A stretch of DNA of 37,510 bases from Frankia sp. AgB1.9 (GTDB taxonomy: Bacteria; Actinomycetota; Actinomycetes; Frankiales; Frankiaceae): contig NZ_JADWYX010000090.1 in NCBI RefSeq assembly GCF_016786355.1, positions 1 through 37,510 on the forward strand. The letters are read 5' to 3'. Below, piece by piece: positions 7,082-15,156 of this stretch. The translations under genes and the position numbers were made by a program. Under the pieces are notes generated by a model that was not told where the DNA came from, searched no databases, and was given only the letters and a program-made list of their open reading frames with translations. Numbering within the stretch: the first letter of the stretch is position 1; each line of letters begins with the position of its first letter.

Positions 7082-9394
7082 GTGCCCCTGGGAGCCGCCG
7101 GTGAGCCGACCGAACCCACCTCTGCGCCGGTCTCGGCCGGCGGTCCGGTGGCCAGACGGGGAGGGCTGCCGGTGCCTGCGAGGAGACACCGCCGCCGCGC
7201 CCGCGACCCGATCCGGGCCTGGCTGAGCGCCCTTGCGACCGACCCGGCCACCCCAGGCTCCGCCGGCCGCGCGGCGCGGCGCCGACCGCGGCCGAGGCCA
7301 CGACTGCGGCCCCGCCTGACCAGCCTGGCCGTCCTGGCCGTCGCGCTGGTGCTCGGCGCGGTCGTGACCCCGGACGCCGTCTACGCCGCCTCACCCGGGA
7401 TCCCCGGTTCGGAGGTGGACCCGGGCACCCTCCCAGGAGTCCTGCGCGGCGCGGCGCCACCGCCGACCATGGACGGGATCGGCCAGGTCCCGATCCTGAC
7501 GACCACCGCGCCGGCCACCGAGCCACTCGCCGCCGCCGACCTCCAGCACACGATGATCCAGACCGGTGGGATCACCCCGCTCGCCGCCGCCCAGTCGGCC
7601 GTCATCGAGGACACCAACGTCGGGGCCGGCGTCGGGCGGGTCAGCTACGGCGGGAACTGGACCGTCTGCGGCGGCTGCATGCCGTCGACCCCGAACCGCT
7701 CGTTCGAGTACTCGCTGGCCGCCGGCGACACCGCCACCGTCCAGTTCACCGGCACCCAGGTCAGGATCTACGGGGTCAAGGAGCGGGCCGGCGGCCTCGC
7801 CAGCGTGCAGGTCGACAACGGGTCGACCACCAACGTCGACACCTACGCCCCGAACTCCAGCAACGCGCTGCTCTACGACTCGGGAACGCTCCCGAACGGC
7901 GTCCACACCGCGGTCCTGACCAACCTCGGGCAGCGCAACGCCGCGTCGGCCGCGTTCGCCGTCTCGTTCGACCGCGCGGAGATCTTCACCGACCCGGGCT
8001 CGGGCAGCGGCGGCGGCAGCACGCCGCCGACCGGGACCAAGACGACCATCGAGGACACGGCGATCGGCCCCGACAGCAACCAGGTCGTCTACAACGGGAA
8101 CTGGACGCGGTGCGGCGGCTGCGTGCCGTCCACGCCGAACAGGTCCTTCCGTTACTCGCTGACCGCCGGCGCCACCACCACCATCCGCTGGACCGGGAAC
8201 CGCATCCTGATCTACGGCGTGAAGGAGCAGGCCGGCGGGCTGGTGTCCGTGAGCGTGGACGGCCGGGCGACCGCCACCGTCGACACGTACGCGCCCACGT
8301 CCAGCAACACGCTGATCTACGACTCGGGCCAGCTGTCGTTCGGTGACCACATCGCCGTCGTGACGAACATCGGCCAGCGCAACTCCGCGTCCGCGGCCTT
8401 CGCGGTGTCGTTCGACCGTGCCGAGACCTACACCAGCGCGGACACGGGGGGCGGGGGCGGCACGGGCGGCGGCGGCACGGGCGGCGGCAACCGGTCCGGC
8501 CAGCCCTGGCTGTCCGGCGCGAACGGCGACCCGCTGATCACCCCGCAGGACGTCGACGGGTTCTGCTCCTTCCGCGGCGACCTGTGTGACATCGCGCAGG
8601 TCTACGTGGCGCGGGACAGCTGGGCCTCGATCGTCCGGCCGTCCTTCGCCGAGACGAACTTCAACGGCTGGCCGGGCAAGCTCGTCCTGACCGTCCCGCC
8701 GTTCCCGGAGGACCACACCTCCAACCTGGCCACCTGCGCGACCGGCGCCTACAACAGCTACTGGCAGCAGTTCGGCCGGACGCTCAACTCGACCGGGCGC
8801 CAGAACTCGATCGTCCGGCTGGCCTGGGAGGCCAACGGCGACTGGTACCCGTGGGCCGGCACGAACGCCTCCGACTACATCAACTGCTTCCGCCAGGTCG
8901 TCAACTCGATCCGCTCGACCACGACCACCAGCCCGCAGTTCGACTGGACGATCAACGCCCACTACTCGCAGAACCCGCCGAGCCACGTCCCGACCGACCT
9001 GTACCCCGGCGACCAGTGGGTCGACATCGTGTCGATCGACGCCTACGACCACTTCCCGCCGTCGTTCACCCTGGACCAGTTCAACGACCAGGCCGAGGCC
9101 ATGGGCGGCATCACCTGGCTGTACAACTTCGCCCGGGCCCACGGCAAGCTGTTCGGCGTCCCCGAATGGGGCGTGGCCTCCGGGTCGGGAGACGACGGCG
9201 GCGGCGACAACGCCAGCTACATCCAGTTCATGCGCGACTGGATGGTGGCCCGCGCCGGTCACGGCATGTACTACGAGTCCTACTTCAACAACTGCGAGAT
9301 GGAGAACGTCGGCTCGAACCTCTTCCGGCCGGTCGGCGATCACTGCCTCTACCAGAACACCGCGGCGGCTACCCGCTACGCGCAGCTGTGGTGA
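7082..9394 (+). CDS. Secreted GH26-type glycanase with two N-terminal modules
   Basis: A 770-residue exported glycoside hydrolase, most like GH26 beta-mannanases and related endoglycanases. A hydrophobic stretch at 80-96 ends in VYA-ASPG, a signal-peptidase site near 102, after an unusually long basic leader. Two near-identical beta-sandwich-like modules follow (about 174-306 and 322-454), each with a CGGC motif, CxPSTPNRSF and a YGVKE block, probably carbohydrate binding. A Gly/Thr linker (GGGGTGGGG type) leads to the catalytic domain from about 475. The acid/base is Glu583 in RLAWEANGDWY and the nucleophile Glu695 in GVPEWGV; their 112-residue spacing fits GH26. GTG 7082 follows AGGGA by six bases; GTG 7019 and a GTG closer to the signal are alternatives. 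Its last 26 bases overlap the convergent DUF222 ORF. Confidence 0.85.
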   Translation: MPLGAAGEPTEPTSAPVSAGGPVARRGGLPVPARRHRRRARDPIRAWLSALATDPATPGSAGRAARRRPRPRPRLRPRLTSLAVLAVALVLGAVVTPDAVYAASPGIPGSEVDPGTLPGVLRGAAPPPTMDGIGQVPILTTTAPATEPLAAADLQHTMIQTGGITPLAAAQSAVIEDTNVGAGVGRVSYGGNWTVCGGCMPSTPNRSFEYSLAAGDTATVQFTGTQVRIYGVKERAGGLASVQVDNGSTTNVDTYAPNSSNALLYDSGTLPNGVHTAVLTNLGQRNAASAAFAVSFDRAEIFTDPGSGSGGGSTPPTGTKTTIEDTAIGPDSNQVVYNGNWTRCGGCVPSTPNRSFRYSLTAGATTTIRWTGNRILIYGVKEQAGGLVSVSVDGRATATVDTYAPTSSNTLIYDSGQLSFGDHIAVVTNIGQRNSASAAFAVSFDRAETYTSADTGGGGGTGGGGTGGGNRSGQPWLSGANGDPLITPQDVDGFCSFRGDLCDIAQVYVARDSWASIVRPSFAETNFNGWPGKLVLTVPPFPEDHTSNLATCATGAYNSYWQQFGRTLNSTGRQNSIVRLAWEANGDWYPWAGTNASDYINCFRQVVNSIRSTTTTSPQFDWTINAHYSQNPPSHVPTDLYPGDQWVDIVSIDAYDHFPPSFTLDQFNDQAEAMGGITWLYNFARAHGKLFGVPEWGVASGSGDDGGGDNASYIQFMRDWMVARAGHGMYYESYFNNCEMENVGSNLFRPVGDHCLYQNTAAATRYAQLW

Positions 9395-10163
9395 GGTCGG
9401 TGACGGCGCGGTAGCACCGCGCCATCACCAGCAAGGCGTCGGCGCGCCGCTGGGCCGGGTTCCGGGCATCACCCGGCCCAGCGGCCACCCGCGCGGCCAG
9501 GCGCAACGCGTCCAGCAGCGTGCGGGCATCGTCGACGGGGACCGTCCCGCAGATCGTCACCTGGCCGTCCGGGCCGCCGGCGGCACCGGCCGGGACCGTC
9601 AGCAGTGACAGCGACCGGGCCCGTCGGGCGGCCTCGGCGTCACCCGCCACCCCGCGCGGGTCGACGTCGCGCAGCCACCGGTCGACGGCGGCGCGGACCT
9701 GGCCCGGGTCGGCCCGGCGGGCGAGCGCCGTGAGCTCCGCCGCGGCCGGCCCGGCCAGCGCGACGAGCCTGGGGGCCGACGCCACCGGGATCGCCAGGGC
9801 GAGCACGTGGTCGAGCCCCACATCCCCGCGCCGGAACGCGTCGGCCAGCACGGGCAGGGCGGACAACGCCCGCGCCGCCACGAGCAGCGCGGCCGCGGCG
9901 GCCCACGTCAGCCGGGTGCGCTGGGCAAGCCAGCCGGCCGGTTGCGCGGCGTCGCCGGCGGAGCGCGGGCCGGCGGCTGCCGTCCGCGCGCGCGAGCCGG
10001 CCGCGGCGCCGACCGCCCGCACCAGCGCCGCCTGCGCGGCCGCCACGACCCCGACCAGCTGGCCGATCAGCTCGGCCGCAGCCTCGGGCGGGAGTGCCGT
10101 CGGCTCGATCGCGGCCAGCGCGCGGCGCAGCGCTGCCAGGGAATCCCGCTCCTCCTGGTCCAT
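9369..10163 (-). CDS. DUF222 (13E12-type) protein, 3'-truncated, no HNH domain
   Basis: 264 residues matching only the N-terminal DUF222 region of the 13E12-repeat/HNH family: an Ala-rich helical start, then GWLAQRTRLTWAAAAALL, GLDHVLALA and a final AQRRADALLVMARC block. Full-length members are typically 400-500 residues and continue through a VTV strand region to an HNH nuclease motif; here the frame stops within 20 residues of RADALL, right where the convergent GH26 gene ends. It therefore looks like a remnant whose 3' half was lost, although the ORF is clean and may still be made. The ATG has AAGGA seven bases upstream. A perfect LexA box lies 62 bases before it. 13E12-family genes in mycobacteria are known LexA targets. 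Confidence 0.75.
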   Translation of the reverse strand: MDQEERDSLAALRRALAAIEPTALPPEAAAELIGQLVGVVAAAQAALVRAVGAAAGSRARTAAAGPRSAGDAAQPAGWLAQRTRLTWAAAAALLVAARALSALPVLADAFRRGDVGLDHVLALAIPVASAPRLVALAGPAAAELTALARRADPGQVRAAVDRWLRDVDPRGVAGDAEAARRARSLSLLTVPAGAAGGPDGQVTICGTVPVDDARTLLDALRLAARVAAGPGDARNPAQRRADALLVMARCYRAVTDLTTAARSG

Positions 10164-10224
10164 GTCATCGTCCTTCGAGCCCCCGAAGGTCCGGACGGCC
10201 GGGCAGCCGCCAACGCGCCCACTA

Positions 10225-10240
10225 TCGAACGCCTGTTCGA
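10225..10240. promoter_or_regulatory. Perfect LexA (SOS) box
   Basis: TCGAAC-GCCT-GTTCGA is an exact palindromic match to the actinobacterial SOS box TCGAAC-N4-GTTCGA. It lies 62 bases before the DUF222 start, in that gene's upstream region and just after the DUF3037 coding start of the intergenic gap. On the minus strand a CTGACC...GATAGT pair overlaps it, so LexA bound here would block transcription of the DUF222 gene. Confidence 0.8.
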
Positions 10241-10264
10241 GGATAGGTCAGCCCGGGCGCCGCT

Positions 10265-10672
10265 TCAACCGGCCGCGCCACCGGGTGGCCGCTGCCGGTC
10301 GACGAGAACGTCGACGAGATGGTCCAGCTCGGCCGCCGGGTCGGCGGTGACGCCGGTGTGCACCGGCGAGGTCTGCACCACGGTGCTGCGCGGCGCGGTG
10401 AGCCAGCGGAACCGCTCCCCCGGCGACATCACGCCGGCCGCGCCCGCCGCCGGGCCGCCGACACACACCTTGTGCAGCGCGTCCAGATGGGTACGCACCG
10501 CGCCGAGGTCAAGGAACGGGTCCAGCGCGGCGAGCCGGTCGCCGTCCAGGAGGCAGCGCAGCTCCAGGTAGCCGGCTCCCTGGCACCACAGCAGCACGCC
10601 GACGTTCATGCACTCGCCGCGCTCCACCCGCGGCACGACCCGCACCAGCGCGTACTCGAACAGGTCAGCCAC
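10265..10672 (-). CDS. DUF3037 protein, partner of HipA-like kinase
   Basis: 135 residues with the DUF3037 hallmark near the start: YALVRVVPRVERGECMNVGVLLW, followed by an LDLGAVRTHLDALHKVC helix. The family is of unknown function. Its ATG at 10672 lies inside the end of the HipA-like kinase gene, overlapping it by eight bases, so the two are almost certainly translated together. DUF3037 is frequently encoded beside HipA_2-type kinases, and a substrate or regulatory partner role is plausible but inferred. The gene ends 25 bases before the LexA box that serves the next gene. Confidence 0.85.
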   Translation of the reverse strand: MADLFEYALVRVVPRVERGECMNVGVLLWCQGAGYLELRCLLDGDRLAALDPFLDLGAVRTHLDALHKVCVGGPAAGAAGVMSPGERFRWLTAPRSTVVQTSPVHTGVTADPAAELDHLVDVLVDRQRPPGGAAG

Positions 10673-11594
10673 GGCCGTCCTCCCGGGCCCGGGAGAGCGC
10701 CGGGCGCAGCCAGGCCGGTGGCGCGGGCCGGGCGGCGTCCGCGGCGGCGGCCTCCCGCCGGGCCGCGGCGATCGTCCCCGGGCGGACCGCCGTCATCGCC
10801 TCCAGCCAGGGCCGGTCCCCCTCGACGCGGGCGGTGAGCCAGTCGACGTACCGCCCTGGCTCGACGTCGAGCCAGCTCGCCTGGACCGCGGCCACCACCG
10901 GGGCCAGCAGGTCCGGGCCGACGAGCGGCGCGAGCGCGGCGTCGGCGGCCCGCAGCGCGGCGGCCGGGTCGTCGCCGAGGGCCGGCAGCAGCACGTGCTC
11001 CTCCCAGCGAGGCAGGACCCGCGGGTCGGGCGGCGGGGGCGGTCCGGACGCGGGGTCCGGCCCGGCCGTCCGGGCGGCCCAGCCGTGGTGGGGGTACAGC
11101 GCGGCGCCATGGTCGATGAGCCACAGCCGGCCGCCCCAGACGAGCAGGTTCGGGTTGCGCCACGACCTGTCGACGTTCAGCGTCAACGCGTCCAGCCAGA
11201 CCACCCGCGCGGCCAGCCCCGGGTCGACCGTGAACGCGAGCGGGTCGTAGGTGATCGAGCCGGGCAGGTAGTCGATCCCGAGGTTAGGGCCGGCGCTGGC
11301 CCGCAGCAGGTCCTGGATCTCCTGGTCGGGCTCGACCCGGCCGAGCACCGGGTCGACGTCGATGACGACGAGCTCGGGCACCGGGAGCCCGAGCGCGCGG
11401 CCCAGCTCGCCGACGATCACCTCGGCGACCAGCGCGCGCACGCCCTGCCCCGCGCCGCGGAACTTCACCACCCAGGTCCCGAGGTCGTCGGCCTCCATGA
11501 TCCCGGGCAGGCTGCCGCCCTCCCGCAGCGGCGTGGCGTACCGGATCGCGCGGACCTCTCGCAGCACCCCCGCTCGCTGCACCACTGCCACCAC
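10665..11594 (-). CDS. HipA-like kinase (HipA_2 family)
   Basis: 309 residues of the short HipA-like kinase family, related to the HipA toxin kinases with a PI3K-like fold. Visible elements are WVVKFRG with a likely ATP-binding Lys44, the catalytic-loop block LDALTLNVDRSWRNPNLL at about 134-151 (Asp142, Asn147) and the metal-binding LIDHG with Asp161. The C-terminal third is helical and ends in an Ala/Pro-rich stretch. It lacks a HipB-like antitoxin next door; instead it overlaps a DUF3037 gene. The frame is open upstream to 11816, but that part is Arg/Pro-rich and overlaps the Crp gene; a GTG cluster at 11580-11594, near AGGT, is the likely start. Whether it is a toxin or a signalling kinase is unknown. 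Confidence 0.78.
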   Translation of the reverse strand: MVAVVQRAGVLREVRAIRYATPLREGGSLPGIMEADDLGTWVVKFRGAGQGVRALVAEVIVGELGRALGLPVPELVVIDVDPVLGRVEPDQEIQDLLRASAGPNLGIDYLPGSITYDPLAFTVDPGLAARVVWLDALTLNVDRSWRNPNLLVWGGRLWLIDHGAALYPHHGWAARTAGPDPASGPPPPPDPRVLPRWEEHVLLPALGDDPAAALRAADAALAPLVGPDLLAPVVAAVQASWLDVEPGRYVDWLTARVEGDRPWLEAMTAVRPGTIAAARREAAAADAARPAPPAWLRPALSRAREDGRG

Positions 11595-11715
11595 CGATCC
11601 GCCAGACCTGGGCCGACGCCGTTCCACCAGGCGCGCCAGCAAACGGGGGCGGGCCGTGCGGCGGGAACCCCGGGCACAGGTCGCCCGCCGAGATCCAGCG
11701 TGTCGGCGTCGAAGA

Positions 11716-12444
11716 TTACCCGGGGGGCAGGCCGGCCGCGATCCGCAGGGCCGGCAGGTCCCGGATCTTGATGCGCCGGTAGCCCCACTCGATGACACCG
11801 TCCTGGCGCAGCGCACGCAGCGCCTTGTGCACCGTCGGGTCCTTGGCGCCGACGAGGGCGGCGAGCTCCCCCTGGGTCAGCGGCATGCCCAGCGCCCGCA
11901 GGCCGCCGACGTCGTCGACGCCGTAGGCGCGGTCCAGCTCGACGAGAACCCGGGCCACCCGCACGGCCACCGAGCAACCGGCGAACTCGACCCGCCGGCG
12001 GATGCTGAACCGGGTCTTCGCGACGATGCTGTGGCTGATCGCCGCCGCCGCGCTCGGGTCGGTGGCCAGGTAGGCGGCGAACTCCTCCGCCCTGATCACT
12101 TTGGCCAGCACCTTGCCGACGGCCGTGACGGTCGCGGAGCGCGGCTGGGAGTCGATGCCCGCGAACTCGCCGACGACGTCGCCACCGTGCCGGACGGCGA
12201 GCAGCGCGACACCCCCGTCCTCGGTCAGCGCCGTCACCTTCGTCCAGCCGCGCAGCAGCACCGCGACGAACGTCGTCGGGTCGCCCTCCCGCATGATCGG
12301 GATGCCGGGAGTGAACTCCCGGAACCCACCGAGGGCGAGCATGCCCGCCTGCGATTCCGCCGGCAGCCGGCCGAGCACCGTCTGCTCGGGCCAGCGCCGA
12401 CCGGACCCGGCCGACCACTGCGCGTGTGCGTCCTGCTCCACCAC
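11716..12444 (-). CDS. Crp/Fnr-family transcriptional regulator
   Basis: A 242-residue regulator. The cyclic-nucleotide-binding-type beta barrel covers about residues 24-120 (GIPIMREGDPTTFVAVLLRG and GGDVVGEFAGID with PRSATVTA, typical of the family), a long dimer helix follows, and the winged helix-turn-helix is at about 189-218 (LTQGELAALVGAKDPTVHKALRALRQDGVI). The phosphate-binding cassette is GEFAGIDSQPRSAT, so cAMP or another nucleotide could bind; FNR-type cysteines are absent. The frame extends to 12624, but that stretch is non-conserved and crosses a promoter-like AT-rich patch, so a GTG at 12444 behind a G-rich ribosome site is preferred. It follows pirin on the same strand with 204 bases between. 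Confidence 0.85.
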   Translation of the reverse strand: MVEQDAHAQWSAGSGRRWPEQTVLGRLPAESQAGMLALGGFREFTPGIPIMREGDPTTFVAVLLRGWTKVTALTEDGGVALLAVRHGGDVVGEFAGIDSQPRSATVTAVGKVLAKVIRAEEFAAYLATDPSAAAAISHSIVAKTRFSIRRRVEFAGCSVAVRVARVLVELDRAYGVDDVGGLRALGMPLTQGELAALVGAKDPTVHKALRALRQDGVIEWGYRRIKIRDLPALRIAAGLPPG

Positions 12445-12561
12445 GGTGCCCCCCGCCGCCGGCGCCGAGCGCCCCGCCGCCGCGTCGCAGATGTCGGCGC
12501 CCGGCTGGCCCGTCGCGCCCACCCAGTCCAGCCATAGTGACCTATTTCTGGAACTTGCACC

Positions 12562-12573
12562 GGCCGATCGGCC
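12562..12573. promoter_or_regulatory. 12-bp palindrome before the Crp/Fnr gene
   Basis: GGCCGATCGGCC is a perfect palindrome, beside the only AT-rich patch of the gap (12530-12560, with CACTAT on the minus strand as a possible -10). It could be an operator, possibly autoregulatory; this is inference. Confidence 0.3.
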
Positions 12574-12648
12574 AGCCGGGGCGGCGCGAAACCCGGTCCG
12601 GCTGGCCCCTGCGTGCCTCGCCACGCCGGTCGGGGCGGCTGCGGCCGG

Positions 12649-13617
12649 TCAGACGCGGTGCGGCATGAGGGCGTTGGCCGGGATCACGCCGAGCTTGCCC
12701 TTCTGGAAATCCTCGACGGCCTGCTCCAGCTCCTGGCGGGTGTTCATGACGAACGGGCCGTACTGGGCGACCGGCTCGCGGATCGGCTGGCCGCCCAGCA
12801 GCAGGACCTCCAGGTTCGGGGTGTGCGCGTCCTGGTGGGCGCTCGCCGCGAAGACCAGCCGGTCCCCGGCGCCGAGCACGGCGAGCTGGCCGGTCTCGAT
12901 GGGCGCGTCCGTCGGGCCGACGGTCCCGGCGCCCGCGAGCACATAGGCCAGCGCGTTGAACTCGGTGTTCCACGGGATGTCGACCCGGGCGCCGGGGCTG
13001 ACGGTCACGTGCGCGAGCGTGATCGGGGTGTGGGTCGAGCCCGGCCCGCGGTGGCCGCCGATCTCACCCGCGATGATCCGCAGCAGCGCGCCGCCGTCCG
13101 CGGTGCTCACCAGGCCCGCCTGACCACCCTCCAGGTTCTGGTAGCGCGGCGGGGTGAACTTGTCCTTGGCCGGCAGGTTGACCCACAGCTGGATGCCGTG
13201 GAAGAGGCCACCGCTCTCGACGAGCGCGGCCGGCGGCGTCTCGATGTGCAGGATGCCGGCGCCCGCGGTCATCCACTGGGTCGCGCCGTCGGTGATGATC
13301 CCGCCGCCGCCGTGCGAGTCCTGATGCTGGAAGGTGCCGTCGATCATGTAGGTGACCGTCTCGAAGCCCCGGTGCGGGTGCCACGGCGTGCCCTTGGGCT
13401 CACCGGGGGCGTACTCGACCTCGCCCATCTGGTCCATGTGGACGAACGGGTCCAGGTCGGCCTTGCTGACCCCGGCGAAGGCGCGACGGACCGGGAAGCC
13501 CTCGCCCTCGTAGCCGAGAGGCGCTGTAGTGATCTTCCGGACGGGGCGCGGGATGTCCCCGAGCCCCGGCCCGGCAAGCCGAGGCAACGAGACGGTGTCG
13601 GCGGTGACGGCGGGCAT
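12649..13617 (-). CDS. Pirin family protein (bicupin)
   Basis: A 322-residue bicupin of the pirin family. The metal-binding residues are visible: His80 and His82 in WHPHRGFETVTYM and His124 and Glu126 in GILHIE, matching the two HxH/HxE pairs of pirin. Some bacterial pirins act as quercetin 2,3-dioxygenases, others modulate central metabolism or redox responses, so the activity cannot be fixed. The C-terminal cupin (about 210-310) is present. The start is firm: an ATG at 13615-13617 preceded by AAGGAGGA at about seven bases, although the frame is open to 13803. It may share a transcript with the Crp/Fnr gene downstream. Confidence 0.92.
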   Translation of the reverse strand: MPAVTADTVSLPRLAGPGLGDIPRPVRKITTAPLGYEGEGFPVRRAFAGVSKADLDPFVHMDQMGEVEYAPGEPKGTPWHPHRGFETVTYMIDGTFQHQDSHGGGGIITDGATQWMTAGAGILHIETPPAALVESGGLFHGIQLWVNLPAKDKFTPPRYQNLEGGQAGLVSTADGGALLRIIAGEIGGHRGPGSTHTPITLAHVTVSPGARVDIPWNTEFNALAYVLAGAGTVGPTDAPIETGQLAVLGAGDRLVFAASAHQDAHTPNLEVLLLGGQPIREPVAQYGPFVMNTRQELEQAVEDFQKGKLGVIPANALMPHRV

Positions 13618-14217
13618 GGGACTTCCTCCTTGATTGCACGCGCAACTATCGACCACTGTAACGAAGGTCGACCCCCCAAGCTTCCGCGTCCCCTGGGCGC
13701 GATTTCCAGCGAGAGGGCCCGGTCCGGCCGATGTCACGGCCGGGGTCGGACGGACGCCGCACCCGGCACGACGGCCCCCGCCCGCGAGGCACCAATACCT
13801 CACTCCGAGTAGCGCCAGAGCACCACGGGACTACGCCGCGTATGGCCAATGCGAGTGATGACCCGGTCCGCGTCGCTCATGACACGCCGGGACTTTGGTA
13901 AACACCGTGTGACGATGGACACCGGATGCTCGACGGAACGCTACCTTCGGGGACGTGGATCGCCGATGCTCACGGCAAGAGCGGATCATCCAGGAACGCA
14001 TCCTGGGCGTCAGCCGGCTACGTGGGCGCCAACGCCCCCGTGACAACCGCGGCGGCGCGCACCTCGCGTCCCGTCCGCCGGACCGTCGCCGCCCTCGCTG
14101 ACCTGGCCCGCGGCCGTTCTGGTCGCGCCCGACGTACCCAGTTCGGGCTCGCCCGCGTCCCACTCCGGGCCGCCCGCCCGAGCGCCCGGCCACGCCCCGA
14201 GCCGGCTCGAAACCCTG
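13618..14217. other. Intergenic region, pirin / tRNA-His
   Basis: About 600 bases with no supported gene; open frames on both strands lack the local codon bias and the longest ones run through the tRNA. At 13634-13645, 17 bases before the pirin ATG, TTGC-ACGC-GCAA forms a short inverted repeat of the MarR/TetR operator style. A small hairpin lies near 13987-14010. Confidence 0.5.
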
Positions 14218-14248
14218 TTGCCGCTCCGGCCGTTCCGCCCGGTACTAT
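14218..14248 (+). promoter_or_regulatory. Possible promoter for tRNA-His
   Basis: TTGCCG at 14218-14223 and TACTAT at 14243-14248 resemble -35 and -10 hexamers with a 19-base spacer. Transcription would begin about 65 bases before the tRNA, leaving a leader for RNase P to remove. Confidence 0.4.
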
Positions 14249-14321
14249 GGCGAAGCCCGGTCAGGACGGTCTTGCGCCGCCCCTCACCGGGCCGTCTTCG
14301 CCGGTGGTCCGGCGAGGCATG

Positions 14322-14397
14322 GTGGGTGTAGCTCAGCTGGTAGAGCACCGGGTTGTGGTCCCGGTGGTCGCGGGTTCAAGTCCCGTCACCCACCCCA
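14322..14397 (+). tRNA. tRNA-His (GTG anticodon)
   Basis: The acceptor stem pairs GTGGGTG (14322-14328) with CACCCAC (14387-14393). The D-loop (AGCTCAGCTGGTAGAGC), anticodon stem CCGGG/CCCGG with anticodon GTG at 14355-14357, and the GGTTCAAGTCC T-arm are all complete. G at 14321 can serve as the extra G-1 of tRNA-His, opposite C73 at 14394. CCA is encoded at 14395-14397. Confidence 0.97.
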
Positions 14398-14412
14398 GTT
14401 CAGCAGGCGACA

Positions 14413-14446
14413 GGCCGGCCGCGAGGAAGCCCTCGCGGGGCCGGCC
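14413..14446. terminator. Strong hairpin between convergent tRNA-His and orn
   Basis: GGCCGGCC-GCGAGG (14413-14426), a four-base AAGC loop, then CCTCGC and GGCCGGCC (14431-14446 with a two-base bulge). Fourteen paired bases and no T-run. Its place between two convergent genes suggests bidirectional termination. Confidence 0.65.
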
Positions 14447-14468
14447 ACCGCCGCCACTCCCAGGAGAG

Positions 14469-15149
14469 TCAGTCCGAGGTCGGGGCCGCCGTCGCGGGTG
14501 CCGCGTCGGGGGCGCTGCCGTTGCGCGATGAAGCCGCTGCCAGCTCCGCGTCGGATTCGGCCCGGGTCTCGGTGGCCGCCGCGCGCGCCTCGTCGGTGGT
14601 GGGACCGGGCGCGCCGACGAAGACAGTGCGGCGGTAGTAGCGCAGCTCCTCGATGCTCTCGCGGATGTCGGCGAGGGCGCGGTGGCCGCCACGCTTGGCG
14701 GGGGCCGCATAGTAGGCGCGCGGGTACCAGCGGCGGGCCAGCTCCTTGACCGACGAGACGTCGATCATCCGGTAGTGCAGGTAGCCGTCCAGCTCAGGCA
14801 TGTAGCGGGCGAGGAACGTGCGGTCGGTGGCGATCGAGTTCCCGCACAGCGGCGCCCGCCGGTTCTCCGGGACGAGCGTGCGCACGTAGGCGAGGACCTG
14901 TTGCTCGGCCTCGGCGACGGTGAGCGTCGAGGCACGGACCGCCTCGGTCAGCCCCGAGGTCGCGTGCATGTCCCGGACGACCGGCACCATCGTCTCGAGA
15001 ACCGGGTCCGGCGCGGAGATGACCAGGTCGACCCCGTCGCCGACGACGTTGAGCGCCCCGTCGGTCACCAGGCAGGCGACCTCCAGCAGCACGTCCGAGG
15101 CCGGGTCGAGGCCCGTCATCTCACAGTCGATCCACACCAGGCGGTCCAT
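14469..15149 (-). CDS. orn: Oligoribonuclease
   Basis: A 226-residue DEDDh 3'-to-5' exonuclease that clears 2-5 nt RNAs, including pGpG from cyclic-di-GMP, to mononucleotides; Orn is normally essential in actinobacteria. ExoI is WIDCEMTGLD (Asp8, Glu10), ExoII is the GNSIATDRTFL block, and ExoIII is KRGGHRALADI with the catalytic His and Asp. The Orn signature YRMIDVSSVKELARRWYP is intact. The last 40-45 residues are an Ala/Ser/Thr-rich extension beyond the usual end near residue 180-185, probably disordered. The ATG at 15149 begins the conserved MDRLVWID; no ribosome site precedes it, and a promoter ends seven bases upstream, so the mRNA may be leaderless. Confidence 0.95.
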   Translation of the reverse strand: MDRLVWIDCEMTGLDPASDVLLEVACLVTDGALNVVGDGVDLVISAPDPVLETMVPVVRDMHATSGLTEAVRASTLTVAEAEQQVLAYVRTLVPENRRAPLCGNSIATDRTFLARYMPELDGYLHYRMIDVSSVKELARRWYPRAYYAAPAKRGGHRALADIRESIEELRYYRRTVFVGAPGPTTDEARAAATETRAESDAELAAASSRNGSAPDAAPATAAPTSD

Positions 15150-15156
15150 CTGTCTG

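Noticed and set aside
7391..9343. 650-codon minus-strand frame
   Set aside because: Antisense shadow of the GH26 gene; Val/Asp/Arg-rich with no motif.
11595..11816. Upstream extension of the HipA-like kinase frame
   Set aside because: It overlaps the 3' end of the Crp/Fnr gene and is Arg/Pro/Ser-rich without family similarity.
13926..14531. 201-codon plus-strand frame across tRNA-His
   Set aside because: It runs through the tRNA and the terminator and has no third-position bias.
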